The notes below the pieces were generated by a model. It was not told the origin of the DNA and ran no database searches. It saw only the letters and a list, made by a program, of their open reading frames with translations. From positions 14,422,836 to 14,486,835 of the forward strand of contig JASKMD010000008.1 in the NCBI GenBank assembly GCA_030144725.1: DNA of 64,000 bases, written 5' to 3'. Numbering within the stretch: the first letter of the stretch is position 1; every line of letters starts with the position of its first letter. The DNA comes from Haematococcus lacustris. Lineage: Eukaryota; Chlorophyta; Chlorophyceae; Chlamydomonadales; Haematococcaceae. A program made the position numbers and the translations under genes. Positions 12,301-22,198 of the stretch are shown here, one piece after another.

Positions 12301-14420
12301 GCAGCTGGCCCTCACCTGCAGGTACCTTGCCCCTGCAGCCGCCATGCCGGGGTTCTGTCCCAGCGCCAGCATGAGGGGCAGCGCTTGCTGCCACAGCACC
12401 ACGATGACTGAGCTCAGGGCCCAGCACACCAGCAGCGCACGCAGCAGCACCACTCGCACCACACGCAGGTCACCAGCTCCCCAGGCCTGGCCCACAAGGG
12501 TCTCCATGCCAGCCGCTCCGCCCCACACCACCGACACGCCCTGTGGAATAAACAGGCGGTGGGTGGGGTGGGGTGGGGTGGGGTGGGGTGGGGTGGGGTG
12601 GGGTGGGGTGGGGTGGGGTGGGGTGGGGTGGGGTGTGGGGTGGGGTGGGGTGGGGTGGGGTGGGGTGGGTGGGGTGGGGTGGGGTGGGGTGGGGTGGGGT
12701 GGGGTGGGGTGGGGTGGGGTGGGGTGGGGTGGGGTGGGGTGGGGTGGGGTGGGGTGGGGTGGGGTGGGGTGGGGTGGGGTGGGGTGGGGTGGGGTGGGGT
12801 GGGGTGGGGTGGGGTGGGGTGGGTGGGGTGGGGTGGGGTGGGGTGGGGTGGGGTGGGGTGGGGTGGGGTGGGGTGGGGTGGGGTGGGGTGGGGTGGGGTG
12901 GGGTGGGGTGGGGTGGGTGGGGTGGGGTGGGGTGGGGTGGGGTGGGGTGGGGTGGGGTGGGGTGGGGTGGGGTGGGGTGGGGTGGGGTGGGGTGGGGTGG
13001 GTGGGGTGGGGTGGGGTGGGGTGGGGTGGGGTGGGGTGGGGTGGGGTGGGGTGGGGTGGGTGGGGTGGGGTGGGGTGGGGTGGGGTGGGGTGGGGTGGGG
13101 TGGGGTGGGGTGGGGTGGGGTGGGGTGGGGTGGGGTGGGGTGGGGTGGGGTGGGGTGGGGTGGGGTGGGGTGGGGTGGGGTGGGGTGGGGTGGGGTGGGG
13201 TGGGGTGGGGTGGGGTGGGGTGGGGTGGGGTGGGGTGGGGTGGGGTGGGGTGGGGTGGGGTGGGGTGGGGTGGGGTGGGGTGGGGGTGGGGTGGGGTGGG
13301 GTGGGGTGGGGTGGGGTGGGGTGGGGTGGGGTGGGGTGGGGTGGGGTGGGGTGGGGTGGGGTGGGGTGGGGTGGGGTGGGGTGGGGTGGGGTGGGGTGGG
13401 GTGGGGTGGGGTGGGGTCCATCGCTGTGCTCACCGCCTCCTCTGGCAGGGGTGCCTGCCTGCCCCTTTGGCTGCCCTGCTCACCATCATGCCATAGAAGC
13501 TGTTGGCCAGGGTGGAGGTGCCCAGGGCCGCAGCCCCCAGGCGGCCCACCATTGCATCACTCAGGCCTGAGGGGTCAGGGGTCAGGGTCAGGGATTAGGG
13601 GTCAGGGGTCAGGGGTCAGGGGTCAGGGGTCAGGGGTCAGGGGTCAGGGGTCAGGGGTCAGGGGTCAGGGGTCAGGGGTCAGGGGTCAGGGGTCAGGGGT
13701 CAGGGGTCAGGGGTCAGGGGTCAGGGGTCAGGCCTGAGGGGTCAGGGGTCAGGGTCAGGGGTCAGGGGTCAGGGGTCAGGGGTCAGGGGTCAGGGGTCAG
13801 GGGTCAGGGGTCAGGGGTCAGGGGTCAGTGGGTCAGGGGTCAGGCCTGAGGGGTCAGGGGTCAGGGGTCAGGGGTCAGGGGTCAGGGGTCAGGGGTCAGG
13901 GGTCAGGGGTCAGGGGTCAGGGGTCAGGGGTCAGGGGTCAGGGGTCAGGGGTCAGGGGTCAGGGGTCAGGGAGTAGGGGCCAGGGGTCAGGTGGCAGGGG
14001 GCTGGTGGTCTTGAAGCTACAGCCTGACACTGCTGACTGCTCCATGGCGGACACCCTGATGAAGACTGCATGGCCCCTGAGCTTGGTTGCGAGGGTGTGG
14101 GGCTACTCAACGCCTGTTCACACGGCTAGTCACAAGGCAGGGGTTCAAGGCTCAAGGCTGAAGGCATACAAGCAGGAGTCATTGAATTGCCCATGTGACT
14201 CCCAAAGCTGTGCAAATGTAGAGGCTGCTACTCACAGTTCAAAGACATGCCGCTCGCGTTGGTTAGGGTCAGCGGCAGGGACAGCCGCAGTATGCTGCAC
14301 AGCGGGCAAGCGGCGCAAGCCTGGCGGGTGGAGCAGAACCAGCAGCCATGCTACTGCTTCACTCATGAACATTAGCACATGCATGACATGGGGGATGGCA
14401 GGTTGCCAGGATGGCAGGGG
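7528..14420 (-). CDS. MATE-family multidrug/toxin extrusion transporter
   Basis: A cation-coupled antiporter that exports organic compounds across the plasma membrane or vacuolar membrane. Minus-strand exons in order: about 14320-14220 (CSILRLSLPLTLTNASG, helix 1); 13566-13484 (DAMVGRLGAAALGTSTLANS); 12540-12316 (GMETLVGQAWGAGD, then LGQNPGMAAAGARYLQ); 12015-11869 (PSLFVYVLAECLQSFL); 11581-11266 (GLGLEGAAYAYA plus a long Ser/Gly-rich loop); 11008-10858 (YGAPSAAMTLLEWWAYEANV); about 9850-9742; about 9150-9080 (ATCTRVANALGAGQ); about 8615-8465; about 8052-7955 (GVNVVLNGVLRACGRQ); about 7715-7528 (LGVPLAYFLGIKLG to the stop). The ETLxGQAxGA, ATxTRVxNxLGAG and GVLRxxGRQ boxes are characteristic of MATE proteins. 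Both halves are present, so it may be complete. The first exon and start codon are uncertain. Almost every intron is filled with satellite DNA. TTACA (the reverse of the algal poly(A) signal TGTAA) occurs at 7083. Confidence 0.85.
8060..8166. repeat. 15-bp tandem repeat (GGGCAGCAGGCAGGT)
   Basis: About five units of a 15-bp GCAGGTGGGCAGCAG-type repeat, grading into CAGG units. It lies in the MATE intron upstream of the GVLRACGRQ exon. Confidence 0.9.
9286..9363. repeat. (CAG)26 trinucleotide array
   Basis: 26 uninterrupted CAG units in a MATE intron. A second, imperfect CAG/CAA cluster follows at 9575-9650 with a similar right flank (CAGCCATCC...CCAGCTCT), so the two look like duplicates. 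These frames read as poly-Gln, poly-Ala or poly-Ser but none joins a MATE exon. Confidence 0.95.
9927..10190. repeat. 16-bp tandem repeat (GTGGGTGAGGGCAAGG)
   Basis: About 16 nearly identical 16-bp units, one carrying an AAGTG variant near 9965. It lies in the MATE intron between the exons at about 9850 and 10858. There are no spacers between units. Confidence 0.95.
11139..11187. repeat. (GGGTCA)n hexanucleotide array
   Basis: About eight GGGTCA units in the MATE intron between 11008 and 11266. A related (AGGTCA/GGGTCA)n array lies in the next intron at about 11705-11770. Confidence 0.9.
12559..13417. repeat. (GGGGT)n satellite, 859 bp, in a MATE intron
   Basis: About 170 units of GGGGT on the plus strand, interrupted at a few places by a 4-bp GGGT unit, one GTGTGGGG variant and one extra G near 13285. 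It fills most of the intron 12541-13483 between the DAMVGRLG and GMETLVGQ exons. The transcribed pre-mRNA carries the C-rich strand, leaving a displaced G-rich strand with dense G4 potential. Long frames through it (GWGGV or PTPPH repeats) are artefacts. Confidence 0.98.
13568..13991. repeat. (GGGGTCA)n heptanucleotide satellite
   Basis: More than 50 units of GGGGTCA in the MATE intron upstream of the 13566-13484 exon. A GGCCTGAGGGGTCAGG unit recurs at 13563, 13732 and 13844, breaking the array into three blocks. The same GGCCTGAG also forms the intron-exon junction at 13566, so the array seems to have grown from the splice-site region by block duplication. Confidence 0.95.
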
Positions 14421-14439
14421 GTGCGTGGGTAGGTGGGTG

Positions 14440-15380
14440 GGCGGGTAAGTGGGTGGGTGGGTGGATGGCGCCTACTCTTGCACTAGTGCTGGAGCTGTCA
14501 TGAGGGGTGGCTGTGGGGTGCCCTGTGCTGGCTGCCCCTCCTGGCCGTAGGCTGCTGCACTGGCTGCGATGGATGTCCTCACTGCCTCCTGGGGCTGGAC
14601 TGGCCGGTCTGCAGCAGCAGCAGCCGCAGCACAACCACACACCCACCCACAGTCACTGGGTCATATAGAAGCAGAGTGACAAACAGAGTGAAAAGCAGAG
14701 GTGAAAGCAGAGTGGTAATGACCCCACTCAGCAGCAGCCTCACCATTGGCCCGCTGCTGCCAAGCAGGGCGCCTGGCTGCTGTGCTGCCCCCGCCTCTTA
14801 TGTACGTTAGCAAGGGGCGGACATCTGGCCTGCAGGTGTGGGCGGCAGCAGCAGCAGGCGGGGGTGCAGGGGCCTCAAGGGGGAGTGCCCACTGGCCTGA
14901 TGGAGCTACAGCAGCAGGCAGCCAGGGTGTGCCTGTGATGCCAGTGTGCCAGTGTGCCAGTGTGTCTGCAGCTCACCTAGCCTGCCTGCTGTGCAGGCGA
15001 GGCGGCCGGGCCAGTGATGACGGCATAACCCTTGGCTCATCCCTTTTTTATTGGCATCGCTCACTTCACGCACGCTCCGCGCGATGTAGCTCGCGCGTTT
15101 CACGGTGCTCGTTACATTGCGCTTTCAAATTCGTGACATGCACGCAAAACTGCATGATGCAGTAAGGTGGATCACACACGCATTGAATTGTCCAGTAAGG
15201 CTGCTGATGCCGGTAAGCGCATCAAGTATTGGTGCTATGTGTACACATCAGTAGTGTTCATGCCATGTTGCTCATGTCAACTGGTATAAAGTGAACAAGG
15301 GCTAGGTGAACAGCTGTGCCGACAATGCGCTGCGGCACACTGCGCGACCTTGCGTACCTGAGATTGACAACACCTGACAC
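14440..15380. other. Upstream region of the MATE gene
   Basis: Probably holds the first exon(s) and promoter of the MATE gene. A GTGGGTGG-rich tract lies at 14425-14465. No TATA-like element could be fixed. A lower-GC stretch at 15040-15300 could be the promoter side. Confidence 0.3.
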
Positions 15381-15382
15381 CC

Positions 15383-15383
<1 letters not shown>

Positions 15384-15432
<49 letters not shown>
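15384..15432. repeat. (CAG)16 trinucleotide array
   Basis: Sixteen CAG units in non-coding DNA between the MATE gene and the candidate exons at 15980-16270. Confidence 0.95.
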
Positions 15433-15434
<2 letters not shown>

Positions 15435-15979
15435 TGAAGCCTGCCTGTCAACACATACTTATGTCAACACATATTTGGCTGTCAACACATACTCGCAAAC
15501 TCAAGCCATGTTTTGGGCATGCTTGCTGCGGGCACCGGGCTCACCTCGGGCTGGCCACTGTCGGCCACTTAGGACAAGACCCTGACATGATGGCTGCATG
15601 TGCACCCCACTCACAGGCGTCGGCGTGCTAGGTGGAGGACGACACAGTGCTGATGCACAATGCGCCATGTGCTGGTATGTGGGTGGCGTTCAGGTGGCAT
15701 CACCGCCACTGTGGCGCCTCATTCACAATGCCACACAGCGCAACCAGTGCGTTTGCATAAGCACGTGGGTGGGTGGCCCAAGGTTGGACCTCGTGCGTCC
15801 CACACACTGGACCTACACACCTACACAGTGTGCAAGCCCATAACCACGTCTGCAGCCAGGGGTTCGTGCTGCACACACATGCTGATCCACTGCGCCCAAG
15901 CAAAATGCAATTCATGAGTAAAGGCTCACAGTCTTTAGGCCATTCCATGGCCCATGGCATGATACAAATAGGTTTGTCC

Positions 15980-16270
15980 TGCATGCCAGCTGTGGCATGA
16001 CATGCCCGCCAGGCCATGTGCGCAGTGCTGCCGTCTGCGTAGTGCAGGAGGAGGGCCCCATCACGCCTCCCCATGAGGGAGCCAAGTGGTGCTCCTACTG
16101 CTGCTCCTGCTCCGGCTGCTGCTCCTGCCTGGCTCTTCTCTAGCTGCAAGCATTGAATCAGCCGCACTGCTGGGTCAAGTGTAAGACCTCACCTGGGCCT
16201 CCTCCCTGCACTGCCACGTCTCCTTACGTCTCCTTACCAGCTCCACATACCCCTGTCGCGCCGTACTCCG
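15980..16270 (-). CDS. Possible exons of an unidentified gene
   Basis: Two minus-strand open stretches look coding: about 16265-16193 (GYVELVRRRKETWQCREEAQ) and about 16170-15990 (AVRLIQCLQLEKSQ, then GSLMGRRDGALLLHYADGS). They are separated by a GT..AG interval of only about 25-30 bp, too short to be a normal intron, so the joining is unclear. The second segment faintly recalls polo-box or similar beta-rich domains, but not enough to name it. Confidence 0.25.
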
Positions 16271-16419
16271 GGATGAGGCACATGTACAGCAGCATGCAAT
16301 TGCACTGGCATGATGCGGCATGATGCGTTTCTTGCCAGGTGCGAGTTTCCTGGAGCTATTCAGCCACTGCTGATAGGCACAGCGGCAGGCTATGTTCCTG
16401 CATGGCGTTGTGCACGGGC

Positions 16420-16952
16420 TGTCCTCCATGCAGCCAGGCAGCCACACAGCCAGCAGCCTCAGAGCCAGGGCCCAGCACTCCCCCTCTAGCCAAGCGCAGC
16501 AAGCCGGCAGCTGAGCCCACCAAGGGCAATGGCAAGGCCCATGGCAAGGCTGCGAGGGCAAAGCCAGCCCCACAGCCAGGCAGGTGGCTGGACAGGGATT
16601 GCAATGCAGCATTGAACATGCAGCGCATTGGGGAGAGCAGGTGGCGGCCGCTGGAGCTGTGCTTCTGGCCAGAGCAAGGGAAGCTGCCAGCCAAGGGCAA
16701 GGAGTACCCTGGCCTGGGCTACAAGCGGCTGCGAGATAAGCCCCCCAAGGCCCAGGAGCAGCAGCAGCAGCCTGCTGAGGCACAGTAATGTGTGCCCCCT
16801 TTGTTGAGCTGTCATCAGCTTACAATTAGTGCATGTCTTGTCATGCCAACTCTACATCATATAGCCCTAACGGGTCATGCAATATTGTAGGTGGTAGGCG
16901 GCTCATGTGCCATGTGCACTGGGTTTACTCCACACAGCCCAATAACACTATT
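16420..16952 (+). pseudogene. Fanzor/TnpB-like nuclease, 5'-truncated fragment with 3' tail
   Basis: Homologous to the 3' half of the element at 25951-27949. The frame enters at SEPGPSTPPLAKRSK, runs through a basic Lys/Ala linker to the RuvC-III motif DRDCNAALNMQRIGESRW, and ends RLRDKPPKAQ plus a Gln tail, stop at 16786-16788. RuvC-I and RuvC-II are missing. Unlike the 27407 copy, there is no stop between linker and RuvC-III. The tail 16789-16952 aligns with the non-coding tail of the other copies up to a TTTTAG, where homology breaks at a palindrome. It is more diverged from the other two tails than they are from each other, so it is an older copy. Confidence 0.7.
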
Positions 16953-17002
16953 TTAGCCGGAGCTAGTTAGTGGCTGCTAGTGGCTGCTAGTTCCGGCTAA
17001 AA
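16951..17002. repeat. 52-bp palindrome (15/16-bp arms)
   Basis: Arms TTTTAGCCGGAGCTAG and CTAGTTCCGGCTAAAA pair with one mismatch around a loop made of TAGTGGCTGC repeats. It abuts the end of the Fanzor-like tail and could be a tiny foldback element or an insertion scar. Confidence 0.8.
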
Positions 17003-17439
17003 TGGAGGCCCTAGTGAGGGACAAGGGGGCTGTCCTCCTTTGCGTTCTGCACTTGTTCTTGCCGTGATAAATGGCGAACCAGCTCCTGATTGCGATGCTG
17101 ACCCCGACTGTGCCAACAATGCAGTCCTACCGCGAAGATACTTTTGTCGTTGCAGAGCTATACGCAAAGCTACAGCGCTAGGCTGGTGTTTCACTACGAC
17201 GTTACTCCAGCACACTCTCCTCCACTTGCTTTGTGCACTACTGCGTCCTCCACTGCTGGAGATGCACAGGGTGCTAAACTTGGCATAATACGCAACCAAA
17301 GGCCGAACAATGGCCAGCCTAGGCAGACCGTGTTGCTAGCGAATTCTGAGCGAGCAGAGTATGCATGTGTACTGGGTATGACGGCAGTGCGGAAGACAAA
17401 TTGTCGCAAGATTGTGGGCAAGCGCAGCGCACTGCTGCA

Positions 17440-17847
17440 ATGCTACTGGTCGCAGGCAGCTATGAGCGGTTTTTGTTTGGCTTCGACGCTGGGACGTTGG
17501 CGACGGCATCGCACCCAGACACCACTGGGTCGGTGCGTGTGCACAGCAGCCCGCTTGCTGCTGCAACACCGTCACGACAAGGCTGCCCTGAGATATGTGC
17601 ATGCAGGTCGGCGCGCCCGAAGCCTTGCCCAAGCATTTCACGTTTGCAGCTCATCAAGTGCGTGCTGCCCAGCAGTAGTTGCAGCTGATATAACAGGCTA
17701 GTTTGGCCTCCACTGAAGCCTTCGTTTCCTACATATCTGTAATTGTACTGGGGGTTCTGCAGAATGGAGTAAAGTGTGTGGCGTCTGGTGGCCACTTCCT
17801 GGCATCAGGTGGCAACGATGACCAAATCCACCTCTATGACATGAAGG
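17440..17847 (+). CDS. PAK1IP1: PAK1IP1/MAK11-like WD40 protein, 5' end only (cut by gap)
   Basis: A nucleolar WD40-repeat protein for 60S ribosome biogenesis. The ATG at 17440 opens MLLVAGSYERFLFGFD, matching the family's conserved start (MxLVAGxYExxLFGF). After an intron, an exon at about 17607-17657 reads VGAPEALPKHFTFAAHQ, corresponding to the ADFTHHAHT region. A second intron (17658 GTGCGT to AG 17761) leads to NGVKCVASGGHFLASGGNDD then QIHLYDMK, the first WD blade. The exon continues into the run of N. Roughly the last 80% of the protein is not visible. The fit at three consecutive exons makes the call reliable despite the truncation. Confidence 0.85.
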
Positions 17848-18347
17848 NNNNNNNNNNNNNNNNNNNNNNNNNNNNNNNNNNNNNNNNNNNNNNNNNNNNN
17901 NNNNNNNNNNNNNNNNNNNNNNNNNNNNNNNNNNNNNNNNNNNNNNNNNNNNNNNNNNNNNNNNNNNNNNNNNNNNNNNNNNNNNNNNNNNNNNNNNNNN
18001 NNNNNNNNNNNNNNNNNNNNNNNNNNNNNNNNNNNNNNNNNNNNNNNNNNNNNNNNNNNNNNNNNNNNNNNNNNNNNNNNNNNNNNNNNNNNNNNNNNNN
18101 NNNNNNNNNNNNNNNNNNNNNNNNNNNNNNNNNNNNNNNNNNNNNNNNNNNNNNNNNNNNNNNNNNNNNNNNNNNNNNNNNNNNNNNNNNNNNNNNNNNN
18201 NNNNNNNNNNNNNNNNNNNNNNNNNNNNNNNNNNNNNNNNNNNNNNNNNNNNNNNNNNNNNNNNNNNNNNNNNNNNNNNNNNNNNNNNNNNNNNNNNNNN
18301 NNNNNNNNNNNNNNNNNNNNNNNNNNNNNNNNNNNNNNNNNNNNNNN
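17848..18347. other. Assembly gap (500 N)
   Basis: Exactly 500 N, a conventional placeholder. The rest of the WD40 gene and about the first half of malate synthase must both lie here, which needs more than 500 bp in an intron-rich genome, so the true size is probably larger. Confidence 0.99.
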
Positions 18348-18582
18348 AGCCCGACCCAGAGTCCCACAGCGGCCTCTTCACGTACCGCTGCAGCCTTGCC
18401 CCCTGCCCCTGTGCAACCCCAACCCATGTGGCCCAGTCAGCAGTGCCCACCAGGCGCTTGGATGGTTCAAGGCGGCACTGCTGGCAGTGGGTAAAATGTG
18501 GGCTGTGATGGTGTGAGTGGGGTGTTGAGTGGCGGTGTGATGGTGTGAGTGAGGCTTTGCAGCTGTGTGTGGGTGCTCGCAG

Positions 18583-19147
18583 GCTGTGGAATGACGTGTT
18601 CTGTGTGGCTCAGGACCTGCTGGCTATCCCCCGGGGCACTGTGCGCGCCACTGTGCTGATTGAGACGCTGCTGGCCTCGTTTGAGATGGAGGAGATCCTG
18701 TACGAGCTGCGCGAACACTCGTCAGGTGGCTGCCCAACCCCTCGTCCTCACCATAAGCCCTAGCCTTACTTAGGCACCACCCCACTTCCACCTTCACCTC
18801 CACAGCACCACTTGCACCACCTGCACCGCCCACACCAGCACAAACAGCACTAGCAGCTCTCCAGACTGGGCTGATGCTGTGCTGTGCAGTGTGATGTGTG
18901 CAGTGTGATGTGTGATGTGTGCTGCGCAGGCCTGAACTGCGGTCGTTGGGACTACATCTTCAGCTTCATCAAAAAGCTGCGCAACCACCCTCAGTTCCTG
19001 CTGCCAGATCGCAGCGATGTGGGCATGACTTCCCCCTTCATGGCCGCCTATGTGGCGCTGCTCATCCAGACTTGCCACAAGCGGTGGGCAGGGGCCTGGG
19101 CAGACAATGCCACACACACACCATCTGCTGGCAGCAAAGCAAGAGGC

Positions 19148-19225
<78 letters not shown>

Positions 19226-22198
19226 TCTGTGCTGCGAGGAGCAACATGAGCCTGCTTTAAGCATGCTGCAGCAGCCCTGTTTGTCTCCTGCCTGGGTTTT
19301 TGCCACCACTACTAACCATCACCACCACCACCACCACTACCAAGCTCATCTCACCCACTAGACAGTGTGCAGCCACGCAACCCATAGCTGGGCCCAGTGA
19401 ACCACTGCTGTTGCGGCTGCAGAGGTGTGCACGCTATGGGCGGCATGGCGGCCCAGATCCCCATCAAGGACAACAAGGCCGCCAATGACGCCGCTATGCT
19501 CAAGGTACAGCGCTGCCTGCTCTCCCGCTGCCTGGTCACGTGCTGCCCGCTGCTGAATGCCCCTGCAGCCTGTGCCCACTGGAGCCTGGACTGCCTCTTG
19601 AGGGGGAGGGGGTCCCCGGCAAGGCAGCCTGACCCCTGCCATGAGTCCAGCTATCAGCTATTGGCCCTGGCTCTCACTACCTGAGCCAACCCAAGAGCAC
19701 CCAAGAGCACCTCTGTCTCGGCATGCCCTCCTGCACGCCTGCACGCCTGCTTGCCTGCCTATCTGCCGCCATACTTGGCTACAGGTGCGCACTGACAAGC
19801 TGCGGGAGGTGCAGGCGGGGCATGATGGCACTTGGGTGGCACATCCCGACCTGGTCAAGATCGCCCTCGAGATATTCAACCAGTCAGTGGCAGCGTCTTC
19901 ACCCACCCCTTCACCCACCCACCCACCCCTTCACCCACCCGCCCACCCCTTCACCCACCCGCCCACCCCTTCACCCACCCACCCACCCCTTCACCCACCC
20001 ACCCACCCCTTCACCCACCCACCCACCCCTTCACCCACCCGCCCACCCCTTCACCCACCCGCCCACCCCTTCACCCACCTGCCCACCCCTTCACCCACCC
20101 ACCCACCCCTTCACCCACCCGCCCACCCCTTCACCCACCCGCCCACCCCTTCACCCACCCACCCACCCCTTCACCCACCCACCCACCCCTTCACCCACCC
20201 ATCCACCCCTTCACCCACCCGCCCACCCCTTCACCCACCCACCCACCCCTTCACCCACCCACCCACCCCTTCACCCACCCATCCACCCCTTCACCCACCC
20301 GCCCACCCCTTCACCCACCCACCCACCCCTTCACCCACCCACCCACCCCTTCACTCACCCCCACCCATCCCTGAACCTACCAGCCCAACACACTCTAGGC
20401 TGGGTGGCTGCTGCACTGCATGGCTGCAGGCACATGCCGCAGGCCAACCAGCTGCATGTGCGGCGCGAGGAGGTCAAGGTGACTGCGGCTGACCTGCTGT
20501 CCCTGAAGGGCATTTCCGGCGGCATCACTGAGAAGGTGAGACCACGCACCCTGTCCAGCCCTGCCTGTGGCTGGCAGCCAGACATGATCTTGACAGTGGG
20601 CTGGCCTCGCTGCCGGCCCCTGTCAGCTAAGGACCTGGGCAGCACAACTGACACTACAGCGGCCACCAACCTCCTGCTTTCCCTCTTTCCTCCTCCCTCC
20701 CCCCACCCCCCTCTCTGCGCCCTCTCCTACCCCCCTTTCCCTCACTCTCCTGCCTGCCCATCCTTTCGCCTGCCGCCAGGGTTTGCGTAGCAACCTGGAC
20801 GTGGCGCTGCAGTACATGGAGGCATGGCTACGGGGGGTGGGCTGTGTGCCCATCCACAACCTTATGGAGGACGCCGCCACTGCTGAGATCTCCAGGTCCA
20901 GCATGCACCTATGTCACACTGTGGACCACACTTCGCCTCATGCGAGTTGTCTGCTGTTAAAAGTGCACCCATCAGCCCACCAGCAGCAGAATGGCAGCTC
21001 GTCAGGGGCTGATGCACTGCAGGCCCTGGCTGCGGAGCTGCTGTCCCTGAGCACTACCCCTCTCTTGCCCCTGCTGCCGCCAGCCTTGCCTAGCTGCTCC
21101 TCACCTGCACTGACCCGCCTGCCCTGTGCAGGTCCCAGATCTGGCAGTGGGTGCGCCACTCAGCTCGCACCAGTGAGGGCAAGGTGGTCACGGCCGACTG
21201 GGTAGCCCAGCTGCTGCAGGACGAGGTGAAGCGCAGACTGATGCCAACCAGACACCCCTCCACAACCACACCACCACAAAAACCAAAACACACAACCCCA
21301 CCAGAAAGAAATACTCAGCATACCACAGCCCGCCCTCCGCTCCCCTGCACCTGTCCTGGACGTGGGGCTAGCATCAGCACTGGGCGGTTTTGCCCTGCCC
21401 TGCCCCGCTGGCGCGTCGTGGACCTGCATAAGCTGCTTTGCCCCTGTGCTTTGTGCTGTGCCCCGCAGCTGGCCACCAAGCGCAGCGCCCTGGGCCCCGA
21501 GCGCTACGCCCGCTCCAAGTACGAGCTGGCGGGCAAGCTGATCGCCACCACCATCCAGGTAGGGTGCTGGGGGCCAACTACGCCTCGGGCACGGCCACGC
21601 CACCCAGCTGCTTACTGACTCCCTTCATTGCGCGCTGCTGGCACTGTTTGGCTGCGCGCTGTTTGGCAAGCGTCATGTCATGGCCATGGCCATGGTCATG
21701 GTCATGGTCATGGTCATGGTCATGGTCATGGTCAATATGATGGTCATGATGATGACAGCGGCTGCAGCCCCACCAGCAGCCCTATAACATCCTTACCATA
21801 GAGCAGGTGCTGACTCTGAGCAACAGTCAGTGCCAGTGTCCTCTTAAGTGTGCCTTGGGGCATGCAGCCTGAGTTGAGTTTCTACCTGCTGGCTGCTGAT
21901 CAGTTGAGCCAGGAGGGCCAGGAGAGCCAATAGGGGGCCAGGTGTCTGCTGGCTGTCTTGCACCGCGCTGCCCTGCCACCTACACACACTGCACCTACAT
22001 TCCCAGCACTGCATCAGCACTCCACTCGACCGCGTGGTGTTGTCACTCCGTAAATACTCGCATAGTGTGCCATGCACACCATGCGCCGCCCTCTCACTCC
22101 TTGCACTTGGCCGTATGCAGGGCCGCGAATACTCCGACTTCCTGACCACGCTGTGCTACGACCACATCCTCACCCTCACAGGCAGCGCAAAGCTGTAG
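18583..22198 (+). CDS. MLS: Malate synthase, C-terminal half (5' part in gap)
   Basis: Condenses glyoxylate and acetyl-CoA to malate in the glyoxylate cycle. Exons: 18583-18725, 18930-19088, 19423-19504, 19785-19882, 20430-20535, 20780-20895, 21132-21225, 21469-21558, 22121-22198, all with GT-AG junctions and continuous frame. Landmarks: [36 protein letters not shown], with metal-binding acidic residues in this region; [30 protein letters not shown]; and [19 protein letters not shown], holding the catalytic Asp. The protein ends [11 protein letters not shown] is a plausible type 1 peroxisomal targeting signal. The N-terminal TIM-barrel part is missing because of the gap; 18348-18582 looks intronic. 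The two satellite-filled introns do not disturb the frame. Confidence 0.95.
19148..19224. repeat. (CAG)n array in malate synthase intron 2
   Basis: About 25 CAG units with one CAA, in the intron 19089-19422. Confidence 0.95.
19899..20358. repeat. 20-bp satellite (CACCCACCCACCCCTTCACC) in malate synthase intron 4
   Basis: About 23 copies of a 20-bp pyrimidine-rich unit, with A/G or A/T variation at one position (CCCACCC, CCCGCCC, CATCCAC). It fills the intron 19883-20429. The period equals two helical turns less about one base pair. Reading frames through it (PSPTHPPLH) are not coding. Confidence 0.95.
21674..21733. repeat. (CATGGT)n hexanucleotide array
   Basis: About ten units of CATGGT/CATGGC in the last malate synthase intron (21559-22120). 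Confidence 0.9.

Noticed and set aside
12293..13737. Very long open frames of GWGGV or PTPPH repeats
   Set aside because: They exist only because a 5-bp satellite has no stop in several frames on both strands. Splice sites and MATE motifs show the region is an intron.
18348..18494. Coding exon of malate synthase directly after the gap
   Set aside because: The frame is Ser/Ala/Pro-rich and unlike the conserved sequence expected before LWNDVF; a normal acceptor at 18581-18582 indicates it is intron.
19641..20790. Pro/Thr/His-rich frames of 180-355 residues
   Set aside because: They read through the 20-bp satellite. The malate synthase frame is continuous only if 19883-20429 is removed as an intron.
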